Assembly: GCA_019044685.2 (NCBI GenBank)
Contig: JAGTXX020000010.1
Span: forward strand, 682,001 to 746,000
DNA length: 64,000 bases
Origin: Nannochloris sp. 'desiccata'
Lineage: Eukaryota; Chlorophyta; Trebouxiophyceae; Chlorellales; Chlorellaceae
Direction of reading: 5' to 3'
A program made the translations under genes and the position numbers. Numbering within the stretch: the stretch's first letter is position 1; every line of letters starts with the position of its first letter. Below, piece after piece: positions 1 through 11,163 of the stretch. The notes below the pieces were generated by a model. The model saw only the letters and a list, made by a program, of their open reading frames with translations, searched no databases and had not been told where the DNA came from.

Positions 1-1359
1 CTCAGAGCAGGCCCTTTCCACGTCCCTACCGCACGTATTGGCGCTGGAACAGGCCTCACAACACTATCTATACGCGAGGATTTCACCTACATTGCAGCAG
101 GTACAGTAGATGGGCGGGTACTGCTCTACGATCCTAGATATTGTGCTGCGCCTGCTGCCACATTGCGTTGCGGTGATCCTGCTCCTGTTACCAGCATCCA
201 ATGGCAGCACAATTATCAAAGTTTAACAAGTAGAGCGAAAGATGCAGTGGCACATGCAGTTGCAGAAGGCACGTTCCCAGCTGGGAGGTTGTCGATGGCG
301 ATGTCTATGCAGTCTGGGGAAGGAGCAGATAGTTCTGGTGATTCTATTTACCCTGGGGCTGGTACGATCACCGCTGATGCGTTTGCTGTTGGGAACCCTT
401 CTGAATCTGCTACGAATGCTCGTTGCAATAGACTGAGCTTAGCGTCTTCTTTAGCTTCGCGTTTAGAGCCGCCTAGGAAACTCGACCTCAGCCCTATTAT
501 GAGTTCAAGAGAAGGCGGGACTGCTGTTGGCGGTGCTGTTGGCGGTGTCGGCAAAGGTAAGAGCAAACCTGATGCTCCTTCTACATCTATATCTGAGTAT
601 CACGCAGCGTTATCTCGGCTTCGAAGAGAATCTACCGCGACAGTTACGGCGGTAAATGAACCACCACCACCATCATCACGTTCATCAGCAGTACCACGGA
701 CAACCACAGCTCCCGTTGTGGCGGCAGCGACGAATACTAACCGTACAGATGCTGAATTGCCTTCTCAAGTGGAATTACCTGCAAATATTATTCACACGCA
801 ACATAATGTGCTTCTTTCTCCTCTTCCTCCGCTGTCTCCCCTTGCCTCTGCCCCTGCTGTGGAGGCGGTAGTGCCTTCCACTAGCGATTATAGCACTGGA
901 GAACCATCTTGGCGCATTAAGGCTATGACGCCACGACGAGGCGCTGCTGCTACTGCTACTGCTGCTATTGATCATACAGATGCTGGTGGCGTATCTTCAC
1001 GCAGCATCAGGCAGCGTGAGACCATCACTAACCCTGCTGGAAGCCCTTCAAAGATGCCGCTGGTTGCTATGGAAAAAAATGCTATTACCACAGTAACACC
1101 GCCAATGGCCTCGAAAGAGCACCATCCAAGTCAAGGTACTCAATTCAAATCTCTACCTATTGACGGGCACGCTTTACAACAAGACATTCTGGCAATGCAT
1201 CTTGATATGTTGACTCACTTTAAAGAACAAGAAAGGGCACACGCTGCTCTGGTGGCAGGAGTTGTGGCCAAGCAAGAAGCGCTCGAAGACGAGGTGGCAG
1301 CACTACGCCAAGAACTGCGAGATTTATTGAGCAGACGAGATAATACTTTATGGCTGTAG
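1..1359 (+). CDS. NEDD1-like gamma-tubulin targeting protein, 3' part
   Basis: The gene is open from the first base of the window, so its start lies outside; 452 codons are visible. The first residues contain the end of a WD40 blade (GTVDGRVLLYD around residues 38-48). A long low-complexity Ser/Thr/Ala/Pro linker follows. The protein ends in a helical segment of about 55 residues (HALQQDILAMHLDMLTHFKE, then Glu/Ala/Leu heptads). A WD40 propeller, a disordered linker and a short C-terminal helix with the HLDML..F pattern is the layout of NEDD1/GCP-WD, which recruits the gamma-tubulin ring complex to spindle poles and microtubules. The family call rests mainly on the C-terminal helix and the order of parts; another WD40 protein with a coiled-coil tail is possible. 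It converges on the minus-strand hydrolase gene that ends at 1539. Confidence 0.6.
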   Translation, partial: LRAGPFHVPTARIGAGTGLTTLSIREDFTYIAAGTVDGRVLLYDPRYCAAPAATLRCGDPAPVTSIQWQHNYQSLTSRAKDAVAHAVAEGTFPAGRLSMAMSMQSGEGADSSGDSIYPGAGTITADAFAVGNPSESATNARCNRLSLASSLASRLEPPRKLDLSPIMSSREGGTAVGGAVGGVGKGKSKPDAPSTSISEYHAALSRLRRESTATVTAVNEPPPPSSRSSAVPRTTTAPVVAAATNTNRTDAELPSQVELPANIIHTQHNVLLSPLPPLSPLASAPAVEAVVPSTSDYSTGEPSWRIKAMTPRRGAAATATAAIDHTDAGGVSSRSIRQRETITNPAGSPSKMPLVAMEKNAITTVTPPMASKEHHPSQGTQFKSLPIDGHALQQDILAMHLDMLTHFKEQERAHAALVAGVVAKQEALEDEVAALRQELRDLLSRRDNTLWL

Positions 1360-1538
1360 TTAGTAAACTTATACTCTTAAATTATTATCACACTTTTAAA
1401 TAGTCACGTAAGTCAAAAATACAGATAGGTACAAAATTTTGTGTCCTGTTGAAGCAGGAATTGCAGTTGAGCAGACGGGTAATTTTTAAAACTACAATAC
1501 ATGTATAAATCAAGTAAAATTTATTACTATTGTTATTA

Positions 1539-2975
1539 TTATTTGTATTTTTGACAACTAGTGTAAGAACCGGAACTATCTTTTACTTTCTTATTATTCC
1601 AAACTACCTCACCTTCCTGTTCTGCCTTTCTTCTCGCATCCTCGATGCCATCAAGCTCCCTTCCACCTCCATGTTGCAACCACGTCATGATCGCTTCTGC
1701 TTCATCTGACACCAATTCGTGTTTTGCCCATGCTAAATTAACTAGTTCCCCTACGTGACTTTCATCTAGAGTTAAGCTAAGGTCGCCTATAACGGGTTGT
1801 ACCAGCGGAGCCCATTTTTCAGTTGCAGGCCGAGGTGGTTCAGTTAGAGAGCCATTTTCAGCTACAATACCACTCTTTTTTAATGCATTAACAATGCCTT
1901 CTGCCATTGTCTCGTCTATCAACGGTGATCTTTCAGTTAAAAATTCTACAGTCACCGGTCGCGGGTGGATTTTTAATTCTAAAACCGGCGTTCCGGTATT
2001 TTTCAAAGTTTCTATATTACCTCGAATAATTGCAGCATTATCTTCATCTCGTGGCATATGGACAAAAACAGTAGGAGGGAACATTCTCCCTTTTGGTAGC
2101 TGTAATACTGTGTTTTCTACGCCCCGAACTTGTGCGTAAACGCCTGCAACACGCATGTGGCGGGGCAAGGTCAACGCCAACTGTCCCCCAGATGAAGCTC
2201 CCATTGTATACAAGGGTACTCCTCTCAATCCCTGTCTCTCTATCCATTCACGTAGAATGTTGGCTACGTTTCTGCCACCGTCTTTCCGTAGCTCTGCCCA
2301 GCAGCGTTTGCCGACACGATCGAGGGAACTGATACCGATAAGGGCAAGGCGGCGGTGGAGAGCGGCAATGCGAAGCCGTCGCTCCTCTGGAAGACCTATA
2401 GACAAAGCAAATAGATAGAGATAAGAAAGCAGATAAATATTTGATGATAGAGGTGCTGGACAATTACTCAAGGTAGAATACTCATCATATATTGCATTAA
2501 TGAATGAATTAATTAATTAATACCGAAAACCACTTTTAAGATTCTTACCCAGGCATGTCTGGCACTGTGGGGATGGTGGCCATAAATCTCCAGCAGCGTG
2601 GTGGCATCCATGGGCAAACATGATGACTCCTCTAGGTTTCTGTCGTGGGAGTTCCCATACTACATCTTGCCCGCGAATGCGCTGTAAATAAACGAACCGA
2701 AACCAAGAATCAGTTGTAAGAGCGGGGGGAAAGACACGAGGAAGGCGGTGTTTAATAACTTAAAATTGTGATATTGGAGGGACTAATCTCACCTCTACAT
2801 GCACTCCACAGCCATATTCTTCTAAGTATATATTATTTGATTTATGCGTTGCTTTATTTTTTGACCCTGTTTGGAAGTGAGAAACAGAAATGAAAAAGAT
2901 GATCACTGCTGCAACTGCCGCTACAATTTGTAGCAAGCGGCCCTTCCTGCTCTCAAAGTATAGTCGATAGTTCAT
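1539..2975 (-). CDS. single-pass membrane alpha/beta-hydrolase-like protein
   Basis: Three exons (2975-2793, 2681-2549, 2395-1539) join in phase to give 390 aa. All introns are GT-AG. Residues about 15-33 form one hydrophobic segment (IVAAVAAVIIFFISV) after a short basic N-terminus, suggesting a type II signal anchor. The lumenal part has an alpha/beta-hydrolase look: a strand and turn VIMFAHGCHHAAGD, a Cys pair (QCQTCLGLPEERRLR), and the nucleophile elbow GASSGG. Plants and algae have a family of predicted hydrolases with the same FAHGC...C..C.GLPEE order; the substrate is unknown. The catalytic Asp/His are not obvious, so activity is unproven. The start is the ATG just before the anchor. 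It diverges from the GT61 gene, sharing about 214 bp of upstream DNA. Confidence 0.7.
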
Positions 2976-3189
2976 GGTACAATGTACACGTAATAAAATT
3001 AATGGCGAAAAATGACCATAGACGATGTCTTATCTCTTAACAAATTTTACTAAAAATTCAACTCACAAAAAAGTTCTCTTTATTTCATACTCAAGCAGTA
3101 TATTGCTCTATTGATACAATTTTCAAATATATTGACATGCATATAACACCACAATATCTGAAGAATGGACAGCAATATCGCTAACTACT

Positions 3190-5287
3190 TTGAATTATAA
3201 AGCATTTCTCGGAATGGCAGGTAGTTTAGTGCATAGCGACCTTTGGCGAAAAATCGCCATTGGCGCAGCCATTGTGATCATATTTGTCTTTATCACCAAA
3301 GGAGTGCGACTGCAAAATGCACAGGATGACGATAAAAACGCCCAGCAGACCAATTCTCGATTGCTTCCGGTCGATGACTCAGGGGAAGACCCGTTTGCAG
3401 TCCAATGGCTAGGAACCAAGCTTAGAGATCTGGACTTACAACATTCTAGCTTTAAAGTAAGTTATGATACATGTTTTAAAGCTCATTCATAACTGCTTTG
3501 CCCACTACTTTTTATATCTTTTGTCTCCACCCAACCCCCGTCCCTCAACCGCCATGTACTTGTTTGCTTAAATTTTGTTACCATTTCCCCTTTGCACAGT
3601 GTTCCAACGCCGATAACGTCTACAAAACGTGTATATTTGTAAACATGGTCATGTATCGTGGCGATCTCTGGTACATTTCCGATCAGAAAACTAGCCGCAC
3701 CAGCAGTAGCAGCGGGAAGAAAGTTATTCTACCAGAGCCTCTTGTCTTTGAAGTTGGAAACTCCCCTTCAAACAATTTTAATCTCCCTGAAATCATCTCT
3801 ATTACTACCAAAAGTGAGGCGCTATCCAAAATACAAGCTACTGCGCCGAAAACTGGCAAAATTCGCCTTGCACAATTCGATATTTCAATTTTTCAAAGAA
3901 CACGAACTTTTAATAACTGGTTTTGGGCGCTCAACGGTGCCGGCAATATTTTCCATCGTTTATGCAAATACTTTGACGCCTGCACCGCTACAGACATCAA
4001 GCAAGCAGCTGTGCTACAGCCTATAATAGAGTCTAGTAGAAATTTAAGTGATATAGGGTATCTAGGCTTACCACATCATCATGCGCAGACCGTGAAAGAT
4101 CTGATAAAGTGCTTTGGACCTCTTTTATGGTACGATCCATAAATATTCTGTCTTGTAATTTCTTTAGATATTTCTAACAAATATATACATATTGTGTTCA
4201 AAAGCCTTGTGTTTGTATACAACTTCTTTCATTCTAGCTTCCCGTTCTCTGTTATATTGCTAGTAATTACTAAAGACGACATCGTCTTTTTTTTCTTTTT
4301 TTTTCGTATGGTTGCAGGGTAAACCATCCTTCAGGAAGGGAAGTTGAAGAACGTCCAGTTGATGAAGTTATCGTATTTAAGAAAATGTTGGTAGGGATTG
4401 GAGAAGATGTGGTGCAACCCAAAGCAGCATTAGATGAGAATAGGTAGGTCCAAAAGTTCTTCCTTTTATTTCTCTTTTAGCAATTTCATTTGGTTCTCTA
4501 GCTCCTTGACCCCTCTTTTTCTCTGTCTTTTCTATATCATTTTTTTCTTCCCTTCACAGTGAGGTTCGTTTTGAGCAAGCAGAAGCTGATATCTCCCTTC
4601 AACGTGTCCAATATATCCGCCAGTGCGCTGGCTTAACCCCAGCCCCAACCGAAGACTCGTCCTTCGATATTACTCGTCAACCGCCCTTATGCTGACGGCC
4701 GCACTATCCTTGGACTAGACGACGTTGCTGACAGACTACGGCGCGCGCTTCCTGGTGATGTTCCGATACGTATCTTCCTTCCACGAGGAGATACAGGAAT
4801 CTCAAATCAAGCCGAAGCGTTTGACGCTGCTAATATAATAGTTGCCCCCCACGGAGCCGCCACAGCAAACTTCAATTTTTTGCCCTATGATGCTGTTGCA
4901 TTGGGCGTGTTTGCTCTACCAGGACGATGGGGACACGATGAAGCTGTAGGTGCATCCATGCCAGCTCCTCCGTACAATATTACCGTGTGGAAAGTGGATT
5001 GTCAAGCAGCGACAGAAGCAAGGACCAATGCGGTGAGTGAGCTCCCTGAATTTTTAGCGCTGGACGCAGAAGATCAAATAGCGTTGTTGTTCGGTAAAGA
5101 AATGAATTCTGAGAGGGTAAAACAAGTGAAATCATTGTTAGGTATGAGTTTATTAGATTGGATGGACTATAGGTCCTATGCACCAGATCCTGTGGAGCTC
5201 ACAGACCAGGTGTTGGCAGCGGTAGGGGAATGGGAAGTGAAGAATGCAGTGAGAAAGAAACAAAGGAAGAAAGGGAACAAACTATAG
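3190..5287 (+). CDS. GT61-family glycosyltransferase (EOGT/xylosyltransferase-like), apparent frameshift
   Basis: Exons 3190-3456, 3600-4129, 4318-4443 and 4560-5287 join in phase. The N-terminus carries a signal anchor (KIAIGAAIVIIFVFITKG, about residues 20-37), as expected for a Golgi type II enzyme. The C-terminal half holds the GT61 (DUF563) signature: ILLVNRPYADGRTI, then the nucleotide-sugar/acceptor block NIIVAPHGAATANFNFLP. GT61 enzymes transfer xylose, arabinose or O-GlcNAc onto secreted glycans or proteins; the donor here is unknown. The reading frame breaks in exon 4. The upstream frame runs to a TGA at 4692-4694, while the conserved domain is read in another frame that has a TAA at 4634-4636. 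The switch must lie between 4636 and 4651, in C-rich sequence. One extra C would explain it, so this may be a sequencing error, a recent pseudogene, or recoding. Confidence 0.75.
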
Positions 5288-5351
5288 GATGAGACCTATC
5301 TTATCTGTAATTTAATCTTTTTTAAACACTCGATTATTTGAAAACCCGAAC

Positions 5352-5420
5352 AAATTAACCCCAACAGGGTGACTAAAGGGATCGTGAGAAGCCGCGAGCG
5401 CGATTTCAGGCCACCCCTAA
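5352..5420 (-). repeat. hairpin repeat, copy A
   Basis: One of four copies in the window of a roughly 70-base element (others at 14905, 16034 and 16221 on +). On the minus strand it reads AGGGGTGGCCTGAA, an inner hairpin, CTTCTCACGATCCC, then TCACCCTGTTGGGGTT and T-rich sequence. The inner hairpin in this copy is built on CGCG/CGCG. It lies between the convergent GT61 and FAD-oxidoreductase genes. Confidence 0.65.
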
Positions 5421-5555
5421 TTTTAACTGTCATAAAGTGTCTATTTAGTGTTCGTTTAATCATGTGAAATATTTCAAATTCAAAGCCGACGACAGGTCAA
5501 TCACATCAACAGTACAAAGAATAAAATACATTCAGAAACGGATACTTCAAAGGGT

Positions 5556-5557
5556 TT

Positions 5558-5595
<38 letters not shown>
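5556..5595. repeat. (TTTC)10 microsatellite
   Basis: Ten perfect TTTC units that run directly into the stop codon of the minus-strand FAD oxidoreductase gene (stop at 5595-5597), so the repeat forms the beginning of that gene's 3' UTR. Confidence 0.95.
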
Positions 5596-5596
<1 letters not shown>

Positions 5597-7262
5597 ATAA
5601 AAATGGCAGGCGAATTCCAACGCTATTTAGCACATTCACCACACTTTTATTTACTTGTTTTGCAGCCCGAATATGCCCCTCGTCAGCCTCCACCGGCAAA
5701 ATCTCCGCTGGATTGCCCTGGCCTAGTTGCTGCATAACTAAATTCGCTGCAGCTAAGCCAGTCACATACGCACGTTCTTGACTCAGCCCATTCGCTCCAT
5801 GGTCTAATCCCTTGATATAATCACCAGCGAGCATCACGTTGGGAAAACTCGTTTGCTGGTACGGTCTATTTTTGTACGATCCTGGGGAGAAGTGAGTGAC
5901 TGCCTTTGGGAAACGTAATACCGCACTATCGATTATCTCAGCAGATGCAAATGCCGGTTCACATAACGCCATATTCCGCTGCACTTTTTGGAGAATTTCT
6001 CTATCAGAAAGCGGAAGGAGTGAACTGGCCCCGTAAAAGTCTGCAGCAATAACGGTGCCTGGGTCGTTTTTGAACTCATCTGGCTGCATGTGGGATAAGT
6101 TAAAGTAGGTACACCCTACATCTGGCTCAAAATCGGCTAATACATTGGCTGGAAAGCGTGTGGCAATTTTTCTATCAAACCAAATCCTTGTTGCAATGCA
6201 ATCAATCGTACTTAAATTCATGATCTTTTGAAATTCCAGGCGGGATCCGAGCTCCGGTGTACTAGAGACCAATTTTTGCATTCCTGTAATACTAATAGCA
6301 AGTACGACGGCGTCAGTTTCATATACCTCTTCATTTCCTGTCTCCTTATTTGTAGCTACTACAGATCGTACTGTGCCAGTTGTCGTGTCAATATCGATGC
6401 CAGTGACCAGTCTGCCTCCCTTTAATTCACCTCCAGCAGCTTCGATTTTCTCAATTAACGGTTCAAAAATACATTCACTAATAGAGCGCTTTGCCCAGCA
6501 CACGTCAAATGAATTTTGATGGGCGAGAGCATAGAACTCTAATGTCTCTAAAACGGAAGCAGCCGAAAGTTGTTCTGGAGGTGCAAATAACCCCACAGCG
6601 AGTGTAGGTTTGAGGAATAGGTTGTACGCTTTATCTGTTACTCCAAAAAGTCTAAATAACTCATATGCACTCATATTGTCATACCTCTCGTAAGTTTCGC
6701 CAGAGGCTCTTAAATTAATTACGTTGAACAACCATGGAAGGATCGACAAACGATCAATTAACGGCAACCCGTAGAATAGCGGGTGGGTATAGACAAATTG
6801 GCCAATTAAAGCAGGGAGTTGAGGTTGTTGAGAGAATACAGGAGCTTCCGTAATTAAGTCGCCGGTAGGGCCCCAGAATCCACTGGTCTCAAAAGGGCCT
6901 AGTGGCCATTCAGGCATGTTGTCTAATTCTTTTAGCAGAGAGAATATGTTTGGGTATTGGAACCAGAAACCCTTGGTACCTGCTTCTACAGGGCGGCCAC
7001 TGGGTGTTCTCCATCCGGCAGAGACCCCGCCAGGAGCAGGAGCGGCATCAAGGATTTTTACAGCGTATCCTTGTTCTGATAAAGCTTTGGCTGCGCCAAA
7101 ACCTGCCCAGCCACCTCCAACGACAATGACCTTCTTTTGGGAAGCACCGTCTTGGGAACAGACGACAAAACGGGAACAGCGAGCACTGTGGGAGCGGGAT
7201 TTCAATGAAGAGAATGGGGTTTGCAAAGTGCTCGTATTCCCATGAAATCCAGAGATGCGCAT
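5595..7262 (-). CDS. plastid carotenoid-desaturase-like FAD amine-oxidoreductase
   Basis: Intronless, 555 aa, ATG start. About 45 residues rich in Ser, Arg and Thr precede the first domain and look like a plastid transit peptide. A Rossmann dinucleotide motif follows (VVGGGWAGFGAAKALSE, then an acidic residue ending strand 2, KILD). The C-terminus has the FAD-closing motif of the amine-oxidase/phytoene-desaturase superfamily (NVMLAGDYIKGLDHGANGLS). Family members in plants and cyanobacteria include phytoene and zeta-carotene desaturases, CRTISO, and several uncharacterised plastid paralogues. The sequence resembles the uncharacterised group more than PDS or ZDS themselves, so I do not assign a reaction. 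It shares an upstream region with the weak locus at 7391-7870 and the V-ATPase gene. Confidence 0.8.
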
Positions 7263-7390
7263 TGTATTCTATTTGATATAATTTTAGAATAAAAATACGT
7301 GTGAATTCTGTGATTGAATGTGCGAGAGAAACCACACTAGCAAGGCTACCACGCAGAGAATGCAATTCGCAAAGTTAGCAAAGAAATAAG

Positions 7391-7870
7391 TTAAATGCAC
7401 GTAGATGGTGCAGCGTTATAGATACTTTGACCTGTTTTAAAAGACACTTTCTGGTTAAAAGTTGGAAGCATCCACCTATATGGGTGGTGGTGTGGCTTTC
7501 TGTGGCTAAACAGGCTCTGACCGGTCTTCGCTGGTTTTAAGAAAGGCCCTGTGGGTGAAATCATGAGTTGTGAAGAGGCAACGTTGGCATGCTCTCGTAA
7601 TGCTTGAACAAGCATTGTTGGCTATCTTTACCTAGTGTGGATTGAAGGGATCTTGATTTAAAAATTTTCAAGGCGGTGGCGGAGACGGCAGTACCTGCGT
7701 TGAAAAGAGCTTCAATAAGATTGCTTTGATGGGTTGGTCTGCCCAACTCAACATCTAGTTTTTCAACTGCAAGTCTACCAGTTGATGACTCTTCATCCAA
7801 CTCAAGCAGGCTTCTAGGTTTTTTCTCAGCAACCTGGTCGGCGGCGCCTCAGCAAAATATACGCTGCGCA
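7391..7870 (-). CDS. possible small gene of unknown function, start not found
   Basis: Two minus-strand open segments can be joined by a GT-AG intron (donor after ...SLQSTLG near 7632, acceptor near 7551) to give about 100 residues ending at a TAA at 7391. The segment is acidic and then basic (ELDEESSTGRLAVEKLDVE; LIEALFNAGTAVSATALKIF; a His-rich stretch). The upstream segment has no in-frame ATG, so a first exon would have to lie between about 7860 and 8050, close to the V-ATPase start. I recognise no family. It may be a real small gene or chance open sequence in the 792-bp space between two real genes; nothing else is evident in that space. Confidence 0.25.
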
Positions 7871-8054
7871 GATTGCTTGGCAGCTGAAAGCAGTGAACAA
7901 AATATCAATGCCCTTTATAAATTTATAATTTCACACTATTGGTACATAATTAGTCACAAAGGGCATCTGCCTATTTATGGATATTATGCATCTCTTTTAC
8001 TAAGATCCTCTGTCAACAACTTCACTAAAATCGCGTTGAAATACGATAGTCACC

Positions 8055-11002
8055 ATGGAGCTCTTTAGGAGTGAAGAAATGCAGCTGATGCAGGTAAGCA
8101 ATGCCCTTGTTCACGCAAAATCCGAGTGCCAGCAACGCAACCCCTAAACTTGGTGCAAAACCCTGATGAATGCTTTGTCCTGCTTACTGACCTTGCTTGT
8201 TTTATCTAACCCTTTTCTTGCAGCTGATGATCCCTGCCGAAGCTGCACATGATACTATTTCGTCCCTTGGAGAGATTGGTTTATTGCAGTTTAAGGACTT
8301 GAATACAGACAAGAATGCATTTCAGCGCACATTTGCTTCTCAAATCAAGCGCTGCGATGAGATGGCTCGCCAGCTTCGTTTTCTAACTGACCAGGTTGAA
8401 AAGGCTGGCATCCCTACAGGTGCTCGGTTAGGCGACCGTGAGCTAGAATTCGATGAACTCGAGTCTCGATTAGCTCGATTAGAATCTGAAGTTACAGAGC
8501 ACAATGCCAACTCTGAGCGGCTTCAACGCAGCTACAACGAACTTTTAGAGCTGCAACTTGTCTTAGAACGCGCTGGGTTATTTTTTGAAGACGCTAGAGC
8601 CAGTGCTGATGTTGCTCGTTACGAAGGCCCTTCCCCTCCCAATAGTGACAGTAAGTTCCTTTTTATTGCTTATCTAAGTTTTTTGTATACGTGCTCAATA
8701 CGCCGTGTATTTGATTGTCAGTACATAGCGCATTGCAATCAAAATATACAAGCTTTTGAATATCGTTTACAAAAAATATATTGTTTGTTGTCGGTTATAT
8801 TTTCTTTCTACATTGATCCTATATACTATATATATCTTCTTCTCCCTGTCCCTGATTTAAACCACAGGCGGCGATCCCAACTCTTCTGACATAGGTGCTC
8901 CATTACTGGAAAGTGTAGCCCATACTGTGGCTGAACCCAAGTCTGTACAACTCGGTTTTGTAGCCGGAACCATCCAAGTCGAAAAATTAGCGGCCTTTGA
9001 ACGACTGTTATTTAGAGCCACCCGAGGCAATATGTTCCTCCGCTCTGTCGCTGTAGGTACAGTATCCGATCCTGTCTCTGGAGAACGTCAAGAAAAGGCA
9101 GTGTACGTTGCCTTTTTTGCAGGAGAACGTGCAAAACAAAAAATATTGAAGATTTGTGAGGCTTTTGGCGCCAATCGATACCCCTTTCCTGATGACATCT
9201 CTAGACAGAGGCAAATGAGTGGGGAAGTGAATTCCAGGCTTCGTGAGCTTCACACCACCCTTGAAGCTGGTGAAAGACTCCGCGAGAATGCTCTTCGTGG
9301 AGCTGCAGCAGAGCTTGAAGGGTGGACTTTACGGGTCAAACGGGAAAAAGGAATATATCACACGTTGAATAAACTTTCAGTCGATGTTACTCGTAAGGTG
9401 TTGATGGCCGAAGCTTGGGTGCCCTGTGCAGAACGTCGTCGTGTTCAAGAAGCTCTCCAAACAGCCGCAGCAAGGGCAAATTCCCTTGTTGGCACAGTCT
9501 TCCAACCAGTCATCACCTACGAAGCACCCCCGACTTATTTCCGCACGTCTAAATACACTGCTGCGTTCCAAGATATTGTCGATGCTTACGGTATTGCACG
9601 CTATCGTGAAGCTAATCCGGCTGTATTTTCTATCATTACTTTCCCCTTTCTATTTGCCGTCATGTTTGGCGACATTGGACACGGGATAATGATGTTGATG
9701 GCTGCAGGATATCTCGTCGCTGCAGAAAAGAAATTGGGCAAGAAAGATCTTGGAGATATCATTGGTATGATGTTTGGAGGCCGTTATGTTATCCTCTTGA
9801 TGGGAATTTTTTCTATATATACCGGGTTTATCTACAACGAGTTTTTCTCGATTGTGACCACAATTTTCGGCAATTCTAAATTCGCGTGTGCGACGGATGC
9901 TAGTATTACGAGTCCAGATGATATGATGATGGATCATACCTTGTGTCCCTCAGCATTCACCACTGGATTAGCAATGACGACCCCAGGACGGTCGTATCCC
10001 TTTGGAGTGGATCCTGCCTGGCACGGGACTCGTACAGAGTTACCGTACCTGAATTCCCTGAAAATGAAAATGTCCATCGTCTTTGGTATCGCGCAGATGA
10101 ATTTGGGTATCCTTATGTCGTATTTCAATCAGAAATATTTCGCTGATCCTTTATCAACCATTTGCGAGTTTGTTCCGCAAGTAATCTTCCTCAATTGCCT
10201 ATTTGGCTACCTGGCATTCTTGATTTTGCTTAAATGGGCGACTGGATCTACTGCAGACTTGTATCATACGATGATTTATATGTTTTTGTCACCAGGAGAT
10301 GTGGATTGTGCTGGAGAGTGTCCTGAAAATAAAATGTTTGCGGGACAAGGATTGTTACAGGTTTTGTTGCTGCTAATTGCATTGGTTGCGATGCCATGGA
10401 TGTTGTTCCCTAAACCGTACATTTTGAAAAAACGCCATGAAGAAAGGCAACAGAGTAGATCTGCCTCGTACGGTTTACTGGCACCAGATGATATCGAATT
10501 CCGAGGCGGTACTGCGGCTGTTGACTCGGGCGGTACGACCCCGACATATGGTGGAGGTGGTCATGCTATGCGTTCACCCGCGACCGCAGCAAGTTCTTCT
10601 GTTGGAGGTGGTGGTGATCACGGCCACATTGAAGAGTTTGATTTTGGCGAAGTGTTTGTCCATCAGATGATTCACGCCATCGAGTTCATTCTTGGCGCGG
10701 TCAGTAATACAGCCTCTTATCTCCGCCTTTGGGCCCTTTCTTTAGCCCATTCTCAGCTTTCTGCGGTCTTTTATGATCGCGTCCTCATGGCAGGGGTGCA
10801 AACAAGGAAACCAGGCGCCATTTTTATTGCCTTTTATTTGTTTGCTGCGGCTACTTTTGGTGTGTTGATGATTATGGAAAGTTTGAGTGCCTTTTTGCAT
10901 GCTTTGAGATTGCATTGGGTGGAGTATCAAAACAAATTTTTTGGAGGTACTGGATATGCGTTTGCACCGTTTAGTTTCAAAACAATTGATTCAGAACCTT
11001 AG
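8055..11002 (+). CDS. V-type H+-ATPase 100-kDa subunit a
   Basis: Exons 8055-8093, 8224-8650 and 8868-11002 join in phase to give 866 aa, a normal length for the family. The start is fixed by the conserved opening MELFRSEEMQLMQ (split by the first intron) followed by LMIPAEAAHDTISSLGEIGLLQFKDLN. The N-terminal cytosolic half contains coiled coil; the C-terminal half has the membrane helices beginning FPFLFAVMFGDIGHG. The proton-channel arginine is present in SYLRLWALSLAHSQLS. The subunit forms the proton half-channels against the c-ring and acidifies vacuoles and Golgi/endosomes. An extra Gly/Ser-rich loop (around 10500-10620) sits before the last helices, where length varies between species. 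Confidence 0.97.
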
Positions 11003-11163
11003 ATAGATTATATTCTTTCTATCTTAAAATCTAAAATAGATAGCTCCTGTTTACTTACTCTTTAAGGAGATAGGATGATTTTGTAAATATTTCACTGTTC
11101 TTCATTTTCTACAAAACACAAAAATTGAATATGAAGAGCGCAAAAAACATAGCGATATTTCTA

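Noticed and set aside
8650..8867. Open continuation of V-ATPase exon 2 into the intron
   Set aside because: GTAAGT donor and CAG acceptor restore the conserved frame; the read-through part is AT-rich and unlike the family.
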